A stretch of 64,000 bases of DNA from Cyanophora paradoxa (Eukaryota > Glaucocystophyceae > Cyanophorales > Cyanophoraceae), in assembly GCA_004431415.1 (NCBI GenBank), contig QPMI01000219.1:1-64000 (forward strand). The letters run 5' to 3'. Below are positions 1-10,385 of this stretch, in pieces. Under the pieces are notes generated by a model. The model worked only from the letters and a program-made list of their open reading frames with translations, ran no database searches and had not been told where the DNA came from. Both the position numbers and the translations under genes were made by a program. Position 1 is the first letter of the stretch, and the number at the start of each line of letters is the position of its first letter.

Positions 1-3000
1 AAATCTCTCTGGGGGAATATGCACAAGGCTAGCCTTAGGCAAGATGACCCACCCACCAGCAAGTCACTCAGTTCAAGGCCCAGTTTCGATCGCCAGAAAA
101 TAGAAGAGATGCACTTCAAATCTCTTGGGGAATATGCACAGGGCTAGCCTTAGGAATGACCCACGCAAATCACTCAGTCAAGGCCCAGGTTCGATCGCAA
201 TAAGATGCTCAATCTCTTGATTGCAAGGCGCTAGCCTTAGGAGATGACACCCACAGCAGCCTCAGTCAGCCAGTTTCCGATCTGCCAGAAATAGAAGATG
301 GATGCACTCAATCTCTCTGGGGGAATATGCACAAGGCGCTAGCCTTAGGAAGATGACCACCCACCAGCAAGTCACTCAGTCGAAGGCCCCAGGTTTTCGA
401 TCTGCAGAAATAGAAGATGGATGCACTTCAAATCTCTTGGGGGAATATGCACAAGGCGCTAGCCTTAGGAAGATGACCCACCCACCAGCAAGTCACTCAG
501 TCAAAGGCCCCAGGTTTCCGATCTGCCAGAAAATAGAAGATGGATGCACTTCAAATCTCTTTGGGGGAATATGCACAAGGTGCTAGCCTTAGGAAGATGA
601 CCCACCCACCAGCAAGTCACTCAGTCAAAGGCCCCAGGTTTCCAATCGGCCACAAAATAGAAGAAACATGCACCCCAAATCTCTCTGGGGGAATATGCAC
701 AAGGCGCTAGCCTTAGGAAGATGACCCACCCACCAGCAAGTCACTCAGTCAAAGGCCCCAGGTTTCCGATCGGCCAGAAAGAAGAAGAAAGATGCACCCC
801 AAATCTCTCTGGGGGAATATGCACAAGGCGCTAGCCTTAGGAAGATGACCCACCCACCAGCAAGTCACTCAGTTGAAGGCCCCAGGTTTCCGATCTGCCA
901 CAAAATAGAAGATGGATGCACTTCAAATCTCTTTGGGGGAATATGCACAAGGCGCTAGCGTTAGGCAGATGACCCACCCACCAGCAAGTCACTCAGTCAA
1001 AGGCCCCAGGTTTCCGATCTGCCAGAAAATAGAAGATGGATGCACTTCAAATCTCTTTGGGGGAATATGCACAAGACGCTAGCCTTAGGAAGATGACCCA
1101 CCCACCAGCAAGTCACTCAGTCAAAGGCCCCAGGTTTCCGATCGGCCACAAAATAGAAGAAACATGCACCCCAAATCTCTCTGGGGGAATATGCACAAGG
1201 CGCTAGCCTTAGGAAGATGACCCACCCACCAGCAAGTCACTCAGTCAAAGGCCCCAGGTTTCCGATCTGCCAGAAAATAGAAGATGGATGCACTTCAAAT
1301 CTCTTTGGGGGAATATGCACAAGGCGCTAGCCTTAGGAAGATGACCCACCCACCAGCAAGTCACTCAGTCGAAGGCCCCAGATTCCCAATCTGCCAGAAA
1401 ATAGAAGATGGATGCACTTCAAATCTCTTTGGGGGAATATGCACAAGGCGCTAGCCTTAGGAAGATGACCCACCCACCAGCAAGTCACTCAGTCAAAGGC
1501 CCCAGGTTTCCGATCGGCCACAAAATAGAAGAAACATGCACCCCAAATCTCTCTGGGGGAATATGCACAAGGCGCTAGCCTTAGGCAGATGACCCACCCA
1601 CCAGCAAGTCACTCAGTCGTAGGCCCCAGGTTTCCGATCTGCCACAAAATAGAAGAAAGATGCACCCCAAATCTCTCTGGGGGAATATGCACAAGGCGCT
1701 AGCCTTAGGAAGATGACCCACCCACCAGCAAGTCACTCAGTCAAAGGCCCCAGGTTTCCGATCTGCCACAAAATAGAAGATGGATGCACTTCAAATCTCT
1801 TTGGGGGAATATGCACAAGGCGCTAGCGTTAGGCAGATGACCCACCCACCAGCAAGTCACTCAGTCAAAGGCCCCAGGTTTCCGATCTGCCAGAAAATAG
1901 AAGATGGATGCACTTCAAATCTCTTTGGGGGAATATGCACAAGACGCTAGCCTTAGGAAGATGACCCACCCACCAGCAAGTCACTCAGTCAAAGGCCCCA
2001 GGTTTCCGATCGGCCACAAAATAGAAGAAACATGCACCCCAAATCTCTCTGGGGGAATATGCACAAGGCGCTAGCCTTAGGAAGATGACCCACCCACCAG
2101 CAAGTCACTCAGTCAAAGGCCCCAGGTTTCCGATCTGCCAGAAAATAGAAGATGGATGCACTTCAAATCTCTTTGGGGGAATATGCACAAGGCGCTAGCC
2201 TTAGGAAGATGACCCACCCACCAGCAAGTCACTCAGTCGAAGGCCCCAGGTTTCCGATCTGCCAGAAAATAGAAGATGGATGCACTTCAAATCTCTTTGG
2301 GGGAATATGCACAAGGCGCTAGCCTTAGGAAGATGACCCACCCACCAGCAAGTCACTCAGTCAAAGGCCCCAGGTTTCCAATCGGCCACAAAATAGAAGA
2401 AACATGCACCCCAAATCTCTCTGGGGGAATATGCACAAGGCGCTAGCCTTAGGCAGATGACCCACCCACCAGCAAGTCACTCAGTCGTAGGCCCCAGGTT
2501 TCCGAGCGGCCACAAAATAGAAGAAACATGCACCCCAAATCTCTCTGGGGGAATATGCACAAGGCGCTAGCCTTAGGAAGATGACCCACCCACCAGCAAG
2601 TCACTCAGTCAAAGGCCCCAGGTTTCCGATCTGCCACAAAATAACAGAAACATGCACCCCAAATCTCTCTGGGGGAATATGCACAAGGCGCTAGCCTTAG
2701 GAAGATGACCCACCCACCAGCAAGTCACTCAGTCGAAGGCCCCAGGTTTCCGATCTGCCATAAATTAGAAGAAAGATGCACCCAAAATCTCTTTGGGGGA
2801 ATATGCACAAGGCGCTAGCCTAAGGCAGATGACCCACCCACCAGCAAGTCACTCAGTTGAAGGCCCCAGGTTTCCGATCTGCCACAAAATAGAAGATGGA
2901 TGCACCCCAAATCTCTTTGGGGGAATATGCACAAGGCGCTAGCCTTAGGCAGATGACTCTTCCACCAGCAAGTCACTCAGTCAAAGGCCCCAGGTTTCCG

Positions 3001-3455
3001 ATCTGCCAGAAAATAGAAGATGGATGCACTTCAAATCTCTTTGGGGGAATATGCACAAGGCGCTAGCCTTAGGAAGATGACCCACCCACCAGCAAGTCAC
3101 TCAGTCGAAGGCCCCAGATTCCCAATCTGCCAGAAAATAGAAGATGGATGCACTTCAAATCTCTCTGGGGGAATATGCACAAGGCGCTAGCCTTAGGAAG
3201 ATGACCCACCCACCAGCAAGTCACTCAGTTGAAGGCCCCAGGTTTGCGATCTGCCAGAAAATAGAAGATGGATGCACTTCAAATCTCTTTGGGGGAATAT
3301 GCACAAGGCGCTAGCCTTAGGAAGATGACCCACCCACCAGCAAGTCACTCAGTCGAAGGCCCCAGGTTTCCGATCTGCCACAAAATAGAAGAAGGATGCA
3401 CCCCAAATCTCTTTGGGGGAATATGCACAAGGCGCTAGCCTTAGGAAGATGACCC
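1..3455 (+). repeat. 124-bp satellite array 1
   Basis: About 28 head-to-tail copies of a 124-bp monomer, recognised by a regularly spaced core, GGGGGAATATGCACAAGG, which recurs at 563, 687, 811 and 935. Each monomer holds a CCCCAAA-TCTC-TTTGGGG hairpin (or a variant with a shorter stem) and an AAGGC-GCTA-GCCTT hairpin. Monomer variants recur in blocks: the variant reading ACAAGACGCT is at 1071 and again 868 bp (seven monomers) later. The first 420 bases have many small deletions not seen elsewhere. Short open frames here are a by-product of the repeat and not genes. Confidence 0.97.
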
Positions 3456-4223
3456 ACTGATGCGAAGCGTAGTTCCCCTTCCCTTTCGCCGTAGCGAATG
3501 TAGCATGTACGTTAGTGATACCCCGTCCCTCGTGTAGGGGTATGTCATTCAATCATACGCGGGTATTACGCGTGTGTGCACGTGCGTCCCGGCACGGCAC
3601 TGCGCCGTGTGCGGAAGTGGCTTAGAACCCATCGTATAGACTCAAGCAGCTTCTTTTCAGCGGGGCTGCCGCCGGAAGCCATTGTATTTCGTGGCAGCGG
3701 TGGAATGTTCGACGCGAAGTGTTCGACAAAGCGGTCTCACAGCGTCTACGCATCGTTCTCCTGATTGCGTATACGCTTACAGTGCGTTCTGCAGCGATTT
3801 GCGCACTGCGACCTTTCATTGTCTATTCCGCCATTTTGCAGAGAACATAAGCTTGTTGCATCGCGATTCACTCATGGATCTCATTTTCGAAGCTGTGTGC
3901 GCCCTTGGCCGGCTGGCCGAGGTCGTTTGCTTGTGATACCTCCGTTTTCCGTGGAATCCCGCGAGTTTCCGGAGTTGTCTCTTTCCTCTCCTTTTGGAAT
4001 CTCTCTTTATCTCTCTTTCTTTCTTTTGGAACGATCTGAAATGTTTTCTTGAACACTGGCCTCGTCAAGCAACACTATTCGAGCAGTGTACCGTCGTAGG
4101 CTTGGGCCCTTTGCTAGGTCCTTAGTTAACGACTGTATTAATAAAGCTATCCTGCTCTCCGCACAGGCAGGAAGGCTGGCTGACGAGGACAACGTTTCTG
4201 TGGACATTGACCAGGAGGACATC
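3456..4223 (+). mobile_element. Family-1 Ty3/gypsy LTR and leader (copy A)
   Basis: This non-coding block begins TGATGCGAAGCG and leads into a family-1 gag. Its first ~205 bp recur inverted at 5948-6149, and 3926-4110 recurs at 32327-32518, so it is a dispersed repeat. In the inverted copy it abuts a purine tract at the end of a pol gene, as expected of a 3' LTR, which is why I call the first part an LTR. A CGTATAGAC motif near 3632 could be TATA-like. I could not fix the LTR's 3' boundary or the primer-binding site; it probably lies between 4050 and 4130. Confidence 0.65.
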
Positions 4224-5370
4224 ATGGCTGCCCAGCCTAGGGTGGACTTGATTAAGCCGCTCCTGCGCAATCTTCTTCTCCCCAAATTTGATATTCTGCT
4301 CCTTCTAGATTCCTTAAAAATGTTCGCGATGTGCTGAAGGCGATCTATGTCCTTACTTACTCCTTACTGGCGATCTTATGCCCACTGTGGACACCACTCC
4401 TTACTCCACATGGACGGCTCAGGCAAAGGCTGATTTTGACTATGCTTGGCCCCATGTGCAGTTGAAACTCCAGTCTGTCTTCAATGAGGCAGCTGGGGCC
4501 CATGACTTTTCTCGAGTGGTCCTTGAATGTGACAATTGGACAACTTTTCTCAAGAAGTTCGAGGATCACTTTATGCATTCGGATGTCCAGACGGATTCCG
4601 CTCGCAATTTCTGGTCCTATACATACCAGAGTGCTTGTCTCCAGGCTGGTACTCAAGTCAATTTTGAAGACTTTGCTGTGGAGAAGATGAAGCGAGCGGA
4701 GGAAGCTGGCATTCTCGAGAAAGTTGTGGTGAAGCAAATTTGGAGTGATGACCTGAAGTTGGGTGAGCTGCCTGCTGAATTGGACGACAATAAACTTCGC
4801 TTTTTGCGTCGGCTGCGCAGTCTCTGGACGGATCGCACTTCCTCTTTTTCTTCGTTTTCTCCTTTTGGAATTACTTCTCTTCCTTTTGGATCGCCGAAAA
4901 ATGTTTCTGGATTGAACGCTCTCACTTCGGAGCGTATTGAGTCTCTGATTGATGAGCGGGTCGAATCGAAGCTTAAACAGTTTTCTTTGAAGGTGGATGA
5001 TAAGCTTGATTCACTTCGTGACGAAACTCGCCGCCAATTGAGCGAGATTCGGCACGAGGCTCGCCAGCAATTTGACGAGTTGCGCGATGATTCTCGTCGC
5101 ACTTCTTCTATTATTTTGGATCGCATGGACCAGTTGTCTCGCCAGTTGCAGTATCGCCCTCGCGGTGATAGCTGGCGTGACCAGCCTCGTGGACATCACA
5201 ATTTTGATCGCAATCGTTCGAATGATAAATTTCTTAATTCTGGAAATGATTCTCGCAATTTTGGAAATTCTTCTGGTGGTTATCGCGGTCGCTCTGCTGA
5301 GCGCCGTGGGTCGTCGGCTGACCCTAGGGGTCGGGGCGGTTCGCAGCCCCGCCCGGCGGGAAAAGCCTAA
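4224..5370 (+). pseudogene. Ty3/gypsy Gag, family 1, copy A (frameshifted)
   Basis: Gag is the structural protein that packages the retrotransposon RNA. The likely start is ATG 4224 (MAAQPRVDL), because the same start is preserved in the minus-strand copy at 28169 and corresponds to the family-2 start MAQPNVDV. A one-base deletion near 4290 and a second frame change near 4350 break the N-terminal part; the main frame runs 4378-5370. The protein has a capsid-like helical region, then a long charged coiled coil (roughly residues 185-260 of the main frame), and ends in an Arg/Gly/Ser-rich tail. There is no CCHC zinc knuckle. The stop TAA at 5368 lies just behind a -1 slippery site. Confidence 0.85.
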
Positions 5371-5399
5371 CCCAGCCTGTTGTTGCCCGCCAGGCTGGG
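5358..5399 (+). promoter_or_regulatory. -1 ribosomal frameshift signal between gag and pol, family 1
   Basis: In the gag frame the sequence reads G GGA AAA GCC TAA, a canonical X XXY YYZ slippery heptamer at 5358-5364, four bases before the stop. Directly after the stop comes a perfect 9-bp stem, CCCAGCCTG (5371-5379) with CAGGCTGGG (5391-5399), around an 11-base loop. Shifting -1 here enters the frame that continues into pol; the minus-strand copy G2 shows that frame running on into LITLNEFLKR. Confidence 0.85.
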
Positions 5400-5460
5400 G
5401 CGGCCAAGAAACCAGCCATTTTCGGCGCAGCGAATGGACTGCGATCGTTGCTGCCTTTGC
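5371..5460 (+). pseudogene. Pol 5' fragment, family 1 copy A
   Basis: The -1 frame is open from the frameshift site for about 57 bases and matches the start of pol in the minus-strand copy at 27022. It is lost near 5428, and ~33 unassigned bases lead into an inverted satellite array. The rest of pol is absent. Confidence 0.7.
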
Positions 5461-5947
5461 CCAAGGCTAGCGCCTTGTGCATATTCCCCCAGAGAGATTT
5501 GGGGTGCATGTTTCTTCTATTTTGTGGCCGATCAGAAACCTGGGGCCTTTGACTGAGTGACTTGCTGGTGGGTGGGTCATCTTCCTAAGGCTAGCGCCTT
5601 GTGCATAATCCCCCAAAGAGATTTGAAGTGCATCCATCTTCTATTTTCTGGCAGATCGGAAACCAGGGGCCTTCGACTGAGTGACTTGCTGGTGGGTGGG
5701 TCATCTTCCTAAGGCTAGCGCCTTGTGCATATTCCCCCAAAGAGATTTGAAGTGCATCCATCTTCTATTTTCTGGCAGATCGGAAACCTGGGGCCTTCGA
5801 CTGAGTGACTTGCTGGTGGGTGGGTCATCTGCCTAAGGCTAGCGCCTTGTGCATATTCCCCCAGAGAGATTTGGGGTGCATGTTTCTTCTATTTTGTGGC
5901 CGATCGGAAACCTGGGGCCTTTGACTGAGTGACTTGCTGGTGGGTGG
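5461..5947 (-). repeat. 124-bp satellite array 2 (inverted)
   Basis: About four monomers of the same satellite in the opposite orientation to array 1, recognisable by CCTAAGGCTAGCGCCTTGTG repeated every ~124 bp. It joins family-1 pol debris on the left to an inverted LTR piece on the right. Confidence 0.95.
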
Positions 5948-6149
5948 TGAAAAGAAGCTGCTTGAGTCTATACGATGGGTTCTAAGCCACTTCCGCACAC
6001 GGCGCAGTGCCCTGCCGGGACGCACGTGCACACACGCGTAATATCCGCGTATGAGTGAATGACATACCCCTACACGAGGGACGGGGTATCACTAACCTAC
6101 ATGCTACATTCGCTACGGCGAAAGGGAAGGGGAACTACGCTTCGCAACA
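5948..6149 (-). mobile_element. Family-1 LTR, 5' part (3' LTR of element B)
   Basis: Reverse complement of 3456-3662 with a few substitutions. On the minus strand it starts TGTTGCGAAGCG and follows the end of the pol gene at 6222, so it is read as the 3' LTR of element B, truncated by satellite at 5948. Confidence 0.8.
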
Positions 6150-6159
6150 ACTCTCCTCC
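6150..6159 (-). promoter_or_regulatory. Polypurine tract of element B
   Basis: On the minus strand GGAGGAGAGT directly precedes the LTR start TGTTGCG. A purine run at this place is where plus-strand DNA synthesis is primed in LTR retrotransposons. It is short and assigned by position. Confidence 0.55.
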
Positions 6160-6221
6160 AAGTAAGAAAAAGGCCACGTCCGCGCTGGCCAAGTCCAAGG
6201 AAGGAAAAGAAAAGAAAGAGA

Positions 6222-7645
6222 TCAATCAGGGTCCTTCCAAGGCTTGAGCCGAGAGGCATGGACCAATTGGCGCGAGCCCTCAGCAGGGGAACCACGCTCC
6301 TTAGGACCAGAATACTCCAGCAAGAAAGTAACTCCCTTGCCATGAGAAACATCTTTAAGCACAGTCCAAGGTCCAGTGAAACGATGGGAAAGCTTATCAG
6401 ACCGCCGAGTGGAAGGGGTCTTCACAGCAACAACTTCTCCAGGAATGAAAACTGGTTGAGAAGGCCGCTGCTGCTGCTTGGCAAGATATTCCTCCTTAGC
6501 TTGCTGAATGTCGGTATAAATCCGAGAGAAACGCCGTGCCAGCGTAGCCGGATAACCAGAAGGCTCTGAAGTAGTCACTTGAACTTCAGGAGTTGCCAGC
6601 AAGTCCACAGGAAGAATACAAGGCCTCCCATACAACATTTCGAAAGGAGTGTAGCCCGTTGTAGGATTAACGAAATTGCGCACTGCGAAGAGCGCAAACG
6701 GGAGAGAGAGATCCCATGTCGAAGCGTTTTTGTCAATGTAAAACCGCAGGCGAGTGACCAAGGTGTCATTCAATTTTTCCACAGCTCCTTGAGACTGCGG
6801 ATGATAAGAAGAAGAAAAGACCGCCTTTATTCCAAAAAGACGCTCCAGTTCATTAAGAAGCAAATTTTTGAATTCGCCGCCCTGATCCGACGAAATCTTG
6901 GCGGGGACTCCATGAAGGGGATTCCAGTGGTCGAACAAGGCCCGAACGACGGACATAGCCGACTTCGTTCGCGCGGGCACCGCATGGCACCAACGCGTAA
7001 AAACATCGATAATAGTAATCAGATATTTGTTGCCTTGCTTCGACTTCGGAAAAGGCCCGACGATGTCAATTTCCAAGTGCTGCATCGGCCGGTCAGCATG
7101 AATCTCGAATTGAGGAACCGCTTGAACAGTCTTGGAATTCTTGACACGTTGACAATCGGCACATGTCGAAACAAAGTTTGCGACATCAGAAAACATACTC
7201 CGCCAGTAATACCGCCGCTTGAGATGATTGTACATCTTGCCGACTCCCGGATGTCCGAGCGTGCGGTGCACCGATGACAGAATAGTTGATTCAAGATGAT
7301 CTGGTACGCAAATACGCACAAGTTTGTCCGAAGGCCGAGTGTGGACGAGAACGCCATCTTGCACAGAGAACTTGCCACTCTTGAGTTGGCGTTCGGCCTC
7401 CTTGTTGACACCTTGCGGTTCAATAGTAATATCTGATTCCAAATACTTAATCATATCCGCCAAAATAACATCATTTATTTGCTCATCCCGAATTCGAGCC
7501 GGGGGCAAACTCAACTGCAACTCAATTGCATCCAAGAAAGCGCTCGAAAAATTAGAAGAAAACTCCATCGCTTCCAAGGAAAGAACTGCAACTCGCACAA
7601 AACGAGAAAGAGCATCCGCATCGGCATTAGATTTGCCAGGCTTAC
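6222..7645 (-). pseudogene. Ty3/gypsy Pol 3' part: RNase H end and integrase (element B)
   Basis: The open frame contains the very end of RNase H (KPGKSNADADALSR), a zinc-binding integrase N-terminus (VHRTLGHPGVGKMYNHL followed by CADCQ), a complete catalytic core with D (LEIDIVGPF), D (SSDQGGEF) and E (GAVEKLND), and a C-terminal GPW motif of the GPY/F type (HRFTGPWTVL). Integrase inserts the element's cDNA into the genome. Gag, protease, reverse transcriptase and most of RNase H are missing, because the frame is joined at 7646 to unrelated DNA. The integrase itself has no internal stop. The pol ends TGA just before the purine tract and LTR. It is closer to family 1 than to family 2. Confidence 0.9.
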
Positions 7646-7811
7646 GGATGCTGCTGCCTTCGATGACACATGGTGCTCGTTCTCCAAGCGGCTCTGCAAG
7701 ATGGCGCGTAAGCACAGAGCACATGTGATTAGCAAGCTTTACATGCATGAGCGCGGGGCGTTCAAAGCGCTGGGCGACGTCGAGATGAAGATCTACCGCC
7801 TGCCGCACGGA
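7646..7811. other. Unassigned insert between element B and an LTR piece
   Basis: 166 bp that match neither satellite nor either Ty3 family. The plus strand is open for about 54 codons, ending RLPHG then TGA, with a basic stretch (MARKHRAHVISKLYMHER). It may be a scrap of another coding element; I do not recognise it. Confidence 0.4.
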
Positions 7812-7891
7812 TGATGTGGAGTGTAGCTGGTTCGGGTTCTGTGTCGTAGTTTGCCCCCTACATCGCCCCTCTTTCTCTTTCGGCATAGGAT
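7812..7891 (+). mobile_element. Family-2 LTR fragment
   Basis: The first 80 bp of the 155-bp family-2 LTR (starts TGATGTGGAGTGTAG), cut off by satellite. Confidence 0.9.
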
Positions 7892-8493
7892 TTCAAGGCC
7901 CCAGGTTTCCGATCTGCCACAAAATAGAAGAAAGATGCACCCCAAATCTCTCTGGGGGAATATGCACAAGGCGCTAGCCTTAGGCAGATGACCCACCCAC
8001 CAGCAAGTCACTCAGTCCAACGCCCCAGATTACCGATCTGTGACAAAATAGAAGAAAGATGCACCCCAAATTTCTCTGGGGGAATATGCACAAGGCGCTA
8101 GCCTTAGGCAGATGACTCTTCCAAAAGCAAGTCACTCAGTCCAACGCCCCAGATTACCAACCTGCCACAAAATAGAAGAAAGATGCACTTCACATCTCTC
8201 TGGGGGAATATGCACAAGGCTCTAGCCTTAGGCAAATGACCCACCTGCCACCAAGTCACTCAGTCGAAGGCCCCAGGTTTCCGATCTGCCAGAAAATAGA
8301 AGAAAGATGCACCCCAAATCTCTCTGGGGGAATATGCACAAGGCGCTAGCCTTAGGCAGATGACCCTCCCAAAAGCAAGTCACTCAGTCCAATGCCCCAG
8401 GTTCCGATCTGCCACAAAATAGAAGAAAGATGCACCCCAAATATCTCTGGGGGAATATGCACAAGGCTCTAGCCTTAGGCAGATGACCCACCT
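7892..8493 (+). repeat. 124-bp satellite array 3
   Basis: About five diverged monomers. The last one, with the variant GGCTCTAGCC and ending GACCCACCT, abuts the LTR of element C. The same variant and end flank elements F and H. Confidence 0.95.
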
Positions 8494-8648
8494 TGATGTG
8501 GAGTGTAGCTGGATCGGGTTCTGTGTCGTAGATTGCCCCCTACTTCGCCCCTCTTTCTCTTATGGCATAGGATATTTGTATCCCCTTCGTGTGCCCCTGC
8601 ACCCCAGTCTTGGTGTGTCCAATAATAAAGTGTCCACAATCCTTATCA
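8494..8648 (+). repeat. 5' LTR of element C (155 bp)
   Basis: Begins TGAT and ends ATCA. The same 155-bp unit occurs at 15141, 25555, 43720 (minus) and 55818. It holds AATAAAG about 20 bases before its end, a poly(A)-type signal. Confidence 0.93.
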
Positions 8649-8650
8649 TT

Positions 8651-8664
8651 TGGGGGCCGATGTG
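8651..8664 (+). promoter_or_regulatory. Primer-binding site (putative)
   Basis: TGGGGGCCGATGTG lies two bases after the LTR and starts TGG, the complement of a tRNA CCA end. Elements F and H have the same spacing (TGAGGGCCG and TGGGGGCCG). The priming tRNA cannot be identified here. Confidence 0.6.
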
Positions 8665-8885
8665 CAGAACCGCTCTGCCGCGGGAAAGTGTATAATCTTC
8701 TTCTTTGTCGTATTTGAAGGCTTCCTTTCGATGCTACGCGCTTGAATCTTGGAACTCGTCTGTCGTCGCGCGTACAGGCGCCAATCGTTCTCAAATGTGC
8801 TTTTGTGTGTAACTATTACCTATACGCATCGTTGGGACATCGCACAGCTGCTCTGCGCGCGCGCACGTGCTGGACTTCTGGCATG

Positions 8886-9017
8886 GAATGTTCTAGAACT
8901 TCGCTGAACCTCGCGTTCTGCGGTCGTTCCGTGTGCTACTGAGCTATACAAGACTCTTGCGCATGGTTTCTCGCCGCCTGCGTGCGTTCTGACGGTTTTC
9001 TGTGGAACCTTCCAGAA
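8886..9017 (+). promoter_or_regulatory. Heat-shock-element and TATA module in the leader of element C
   Basis: Two perfect three-unit heat-shock elements, GAATGTTCTAGAA at 8886-8898 and GAACCTTCCAGAA at 9005-9017, flank a TATA-like TATACAAG at 8945. In element F the box is a clean TATATAAG, and in H it is TATAAAAAA. The module lies between primer-binding site and gag, outside the LTR as defined here. Binding and promoter activity are inferred from the motifs only. Confidence 0.6.
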
Positions 9018-9263
9018 CACCCCTTCCTGTCATGAAGTCTTGCTCTCGTCATCTAGACGCTTTCCTGCTGCTTCAGTAGTACTGCTCTCTTCTATTTCAA
9101 TCTGGCGAGTGCTACAAGGAGGTTGACCGCACTGCTGGACTTTGTGCTCGACCATCTGCTGACAGAAGTCCTTGGTGACCTCGCAGCAGAATCCCTTTCT
9201 GAACCCCTAGACGACGTGATTGTGGACGTTGATAACCAAGACGACATTAACCAGGAAGACGAC

Positions 9264-10354
9264 ATGGCACAGCCTAATGTGGACGTGCTCAAGCCCTTCC
9301 TCAAAACCGCTACTTTCCCTGCTTTCTCTGCCTCTTCTCCTACTGATTGGCTGGAGAGTGTGCAAGCACTCCTCCAGGTCGTTCAGATTATCCCCTCAGA
9401 TGGAACTGACGACCGCCCTGTGAATACATGGCCCAATCAAATGCAACTCGACCACAATTATGCTTGGAAGCAAGTTCTTATCAAGCTTGGATCCTGTTTT
9501 GCTCACGCTGAAAATGGAGCTGATTTCTGTCGTAAGGCTCTGCGAACTGCCTCATGGCCCGATTTCTTGAAGCAGTTCGATGAGTATTATCGACACAAGA
9601 GTGTTCAGCGTGATGCACGCAAGAAGTTCTGGGGCCTTAGCTATGCGGACGCCGTTCGTGACAATGGCAACATTCCAGTTCCATATGAGCAATTTTCCTC
9701 TACTGTGTTCCAATACGCAAAAGAGGTGAGACCCACAATCACGGACAACGAGATTATGAGTCATGTTTGGACTGAGTGCGGATTTCCTGGGGAGCTTCCC
9801 AGTGATCTTAAGAATCGTGCGCAATTCGATCACAGGTTGCGTACGATGTGGATTTCGTTTGTTCGAAGCGCGAATGTTGGAGCTTCGCCTTTCTTTTTCA
9901 ATTCTCCTAATCCGACGCTTCCAAAATTCTCGAATCCTGCGATAAACGCATTTTCTACTACCGAGCGCAGCAACTTCGTTACGCGCTCAGAGTTCGAGGA
10001 TTTTAAGGCTGAATTGGCGAAAGAAGTTGATTCGAAAGTGAATCGCCTCGATCGCAAAATTGACGATCGTCTTGATGAATTGCGTGCTGATTTGCGCGAT
10101 AACAATCGCCTCTTGCGCAACATTGCTTCGTCGCTGAAATTTTCTGATGCTGGTGCGCAAAACCGATCTCACGGAGGCGATGTCCAGCGCAGAGGCGACA
10201 GTTGGCGTGGCTCGTACAACTTCGAGAGTCTGGTCCCTCGTCTCGAGGTGGTCGTCCCCCTGCTCAGCGCGGACGCTCTCAGGAACGTCGCTCTGTGTCG
10301 GCTGATCCTGGTCGCCGAGGCAGCTCCCAGCCTCGCGGCTCGGGAAACGCCTAG
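9264..10354 (+). pseudogene. Ty3/gypsy Gag, family 2 (element C)
   Basis: The chosen start is ATG 9264 (GACATGGC, a good eukaryotic context), matching MAQPNVDVLKPF in copies F and H; the frame is open further upstream but without a better ATG. The protein has a helical capsid-like region with conserved Trp/Tyr positions (HNYAWKQV, KKFWGLSYADAV), then a coiled coil (about residues 235-290), then an Arg/Gly/Ser-rich tail without a CCHC knuckle. A one-base deletion near 10226 shifts the tail; the sister copy at 41345-42331 keeps it in frame to the TAG corresponding to 10352. Intact, it would be about 363 residues. Confidence 0.88.
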
Positions 10355-10385
10355 CCCCGCCTGTTCTGCTCCGCCAGGCTGGGGC
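10342..10385 (+). promoter_or_regulatory. -1 ribosomal frameshift signal between gag and pol, family 2
   Basis: In the original gag frame this reads TC G GGA AAC GCC TAG, with slippery heptamer GGGAAAC at 10342-10348 and stop at 10352. The stem GCCCCGCCTG (10354-10363) pairs with CAGGCTGGGGC (10375-10385) with one bulged T. Slipping -1 enters the frame RLAPPVLLRQAGAKLKP, which is continuous with pol. Confidence 0.87.

Noticed and set aside
1-3455. Tandem repeats as a CRISPR array
   Set aside because: The 124-bp units are contiguous with no unique spacers, and the context is eukaryotic.
8494-9120. A long (~620-bp) family-2 LTR including the TATA module
   Set aside because: Both right-hand copies (15295 and 55972) end at the same TTATCA, the unit has TGAT...ATCA ends, and a TGGGGGCC primer site follows at once; kept only as an alternative in the finding on the leader.
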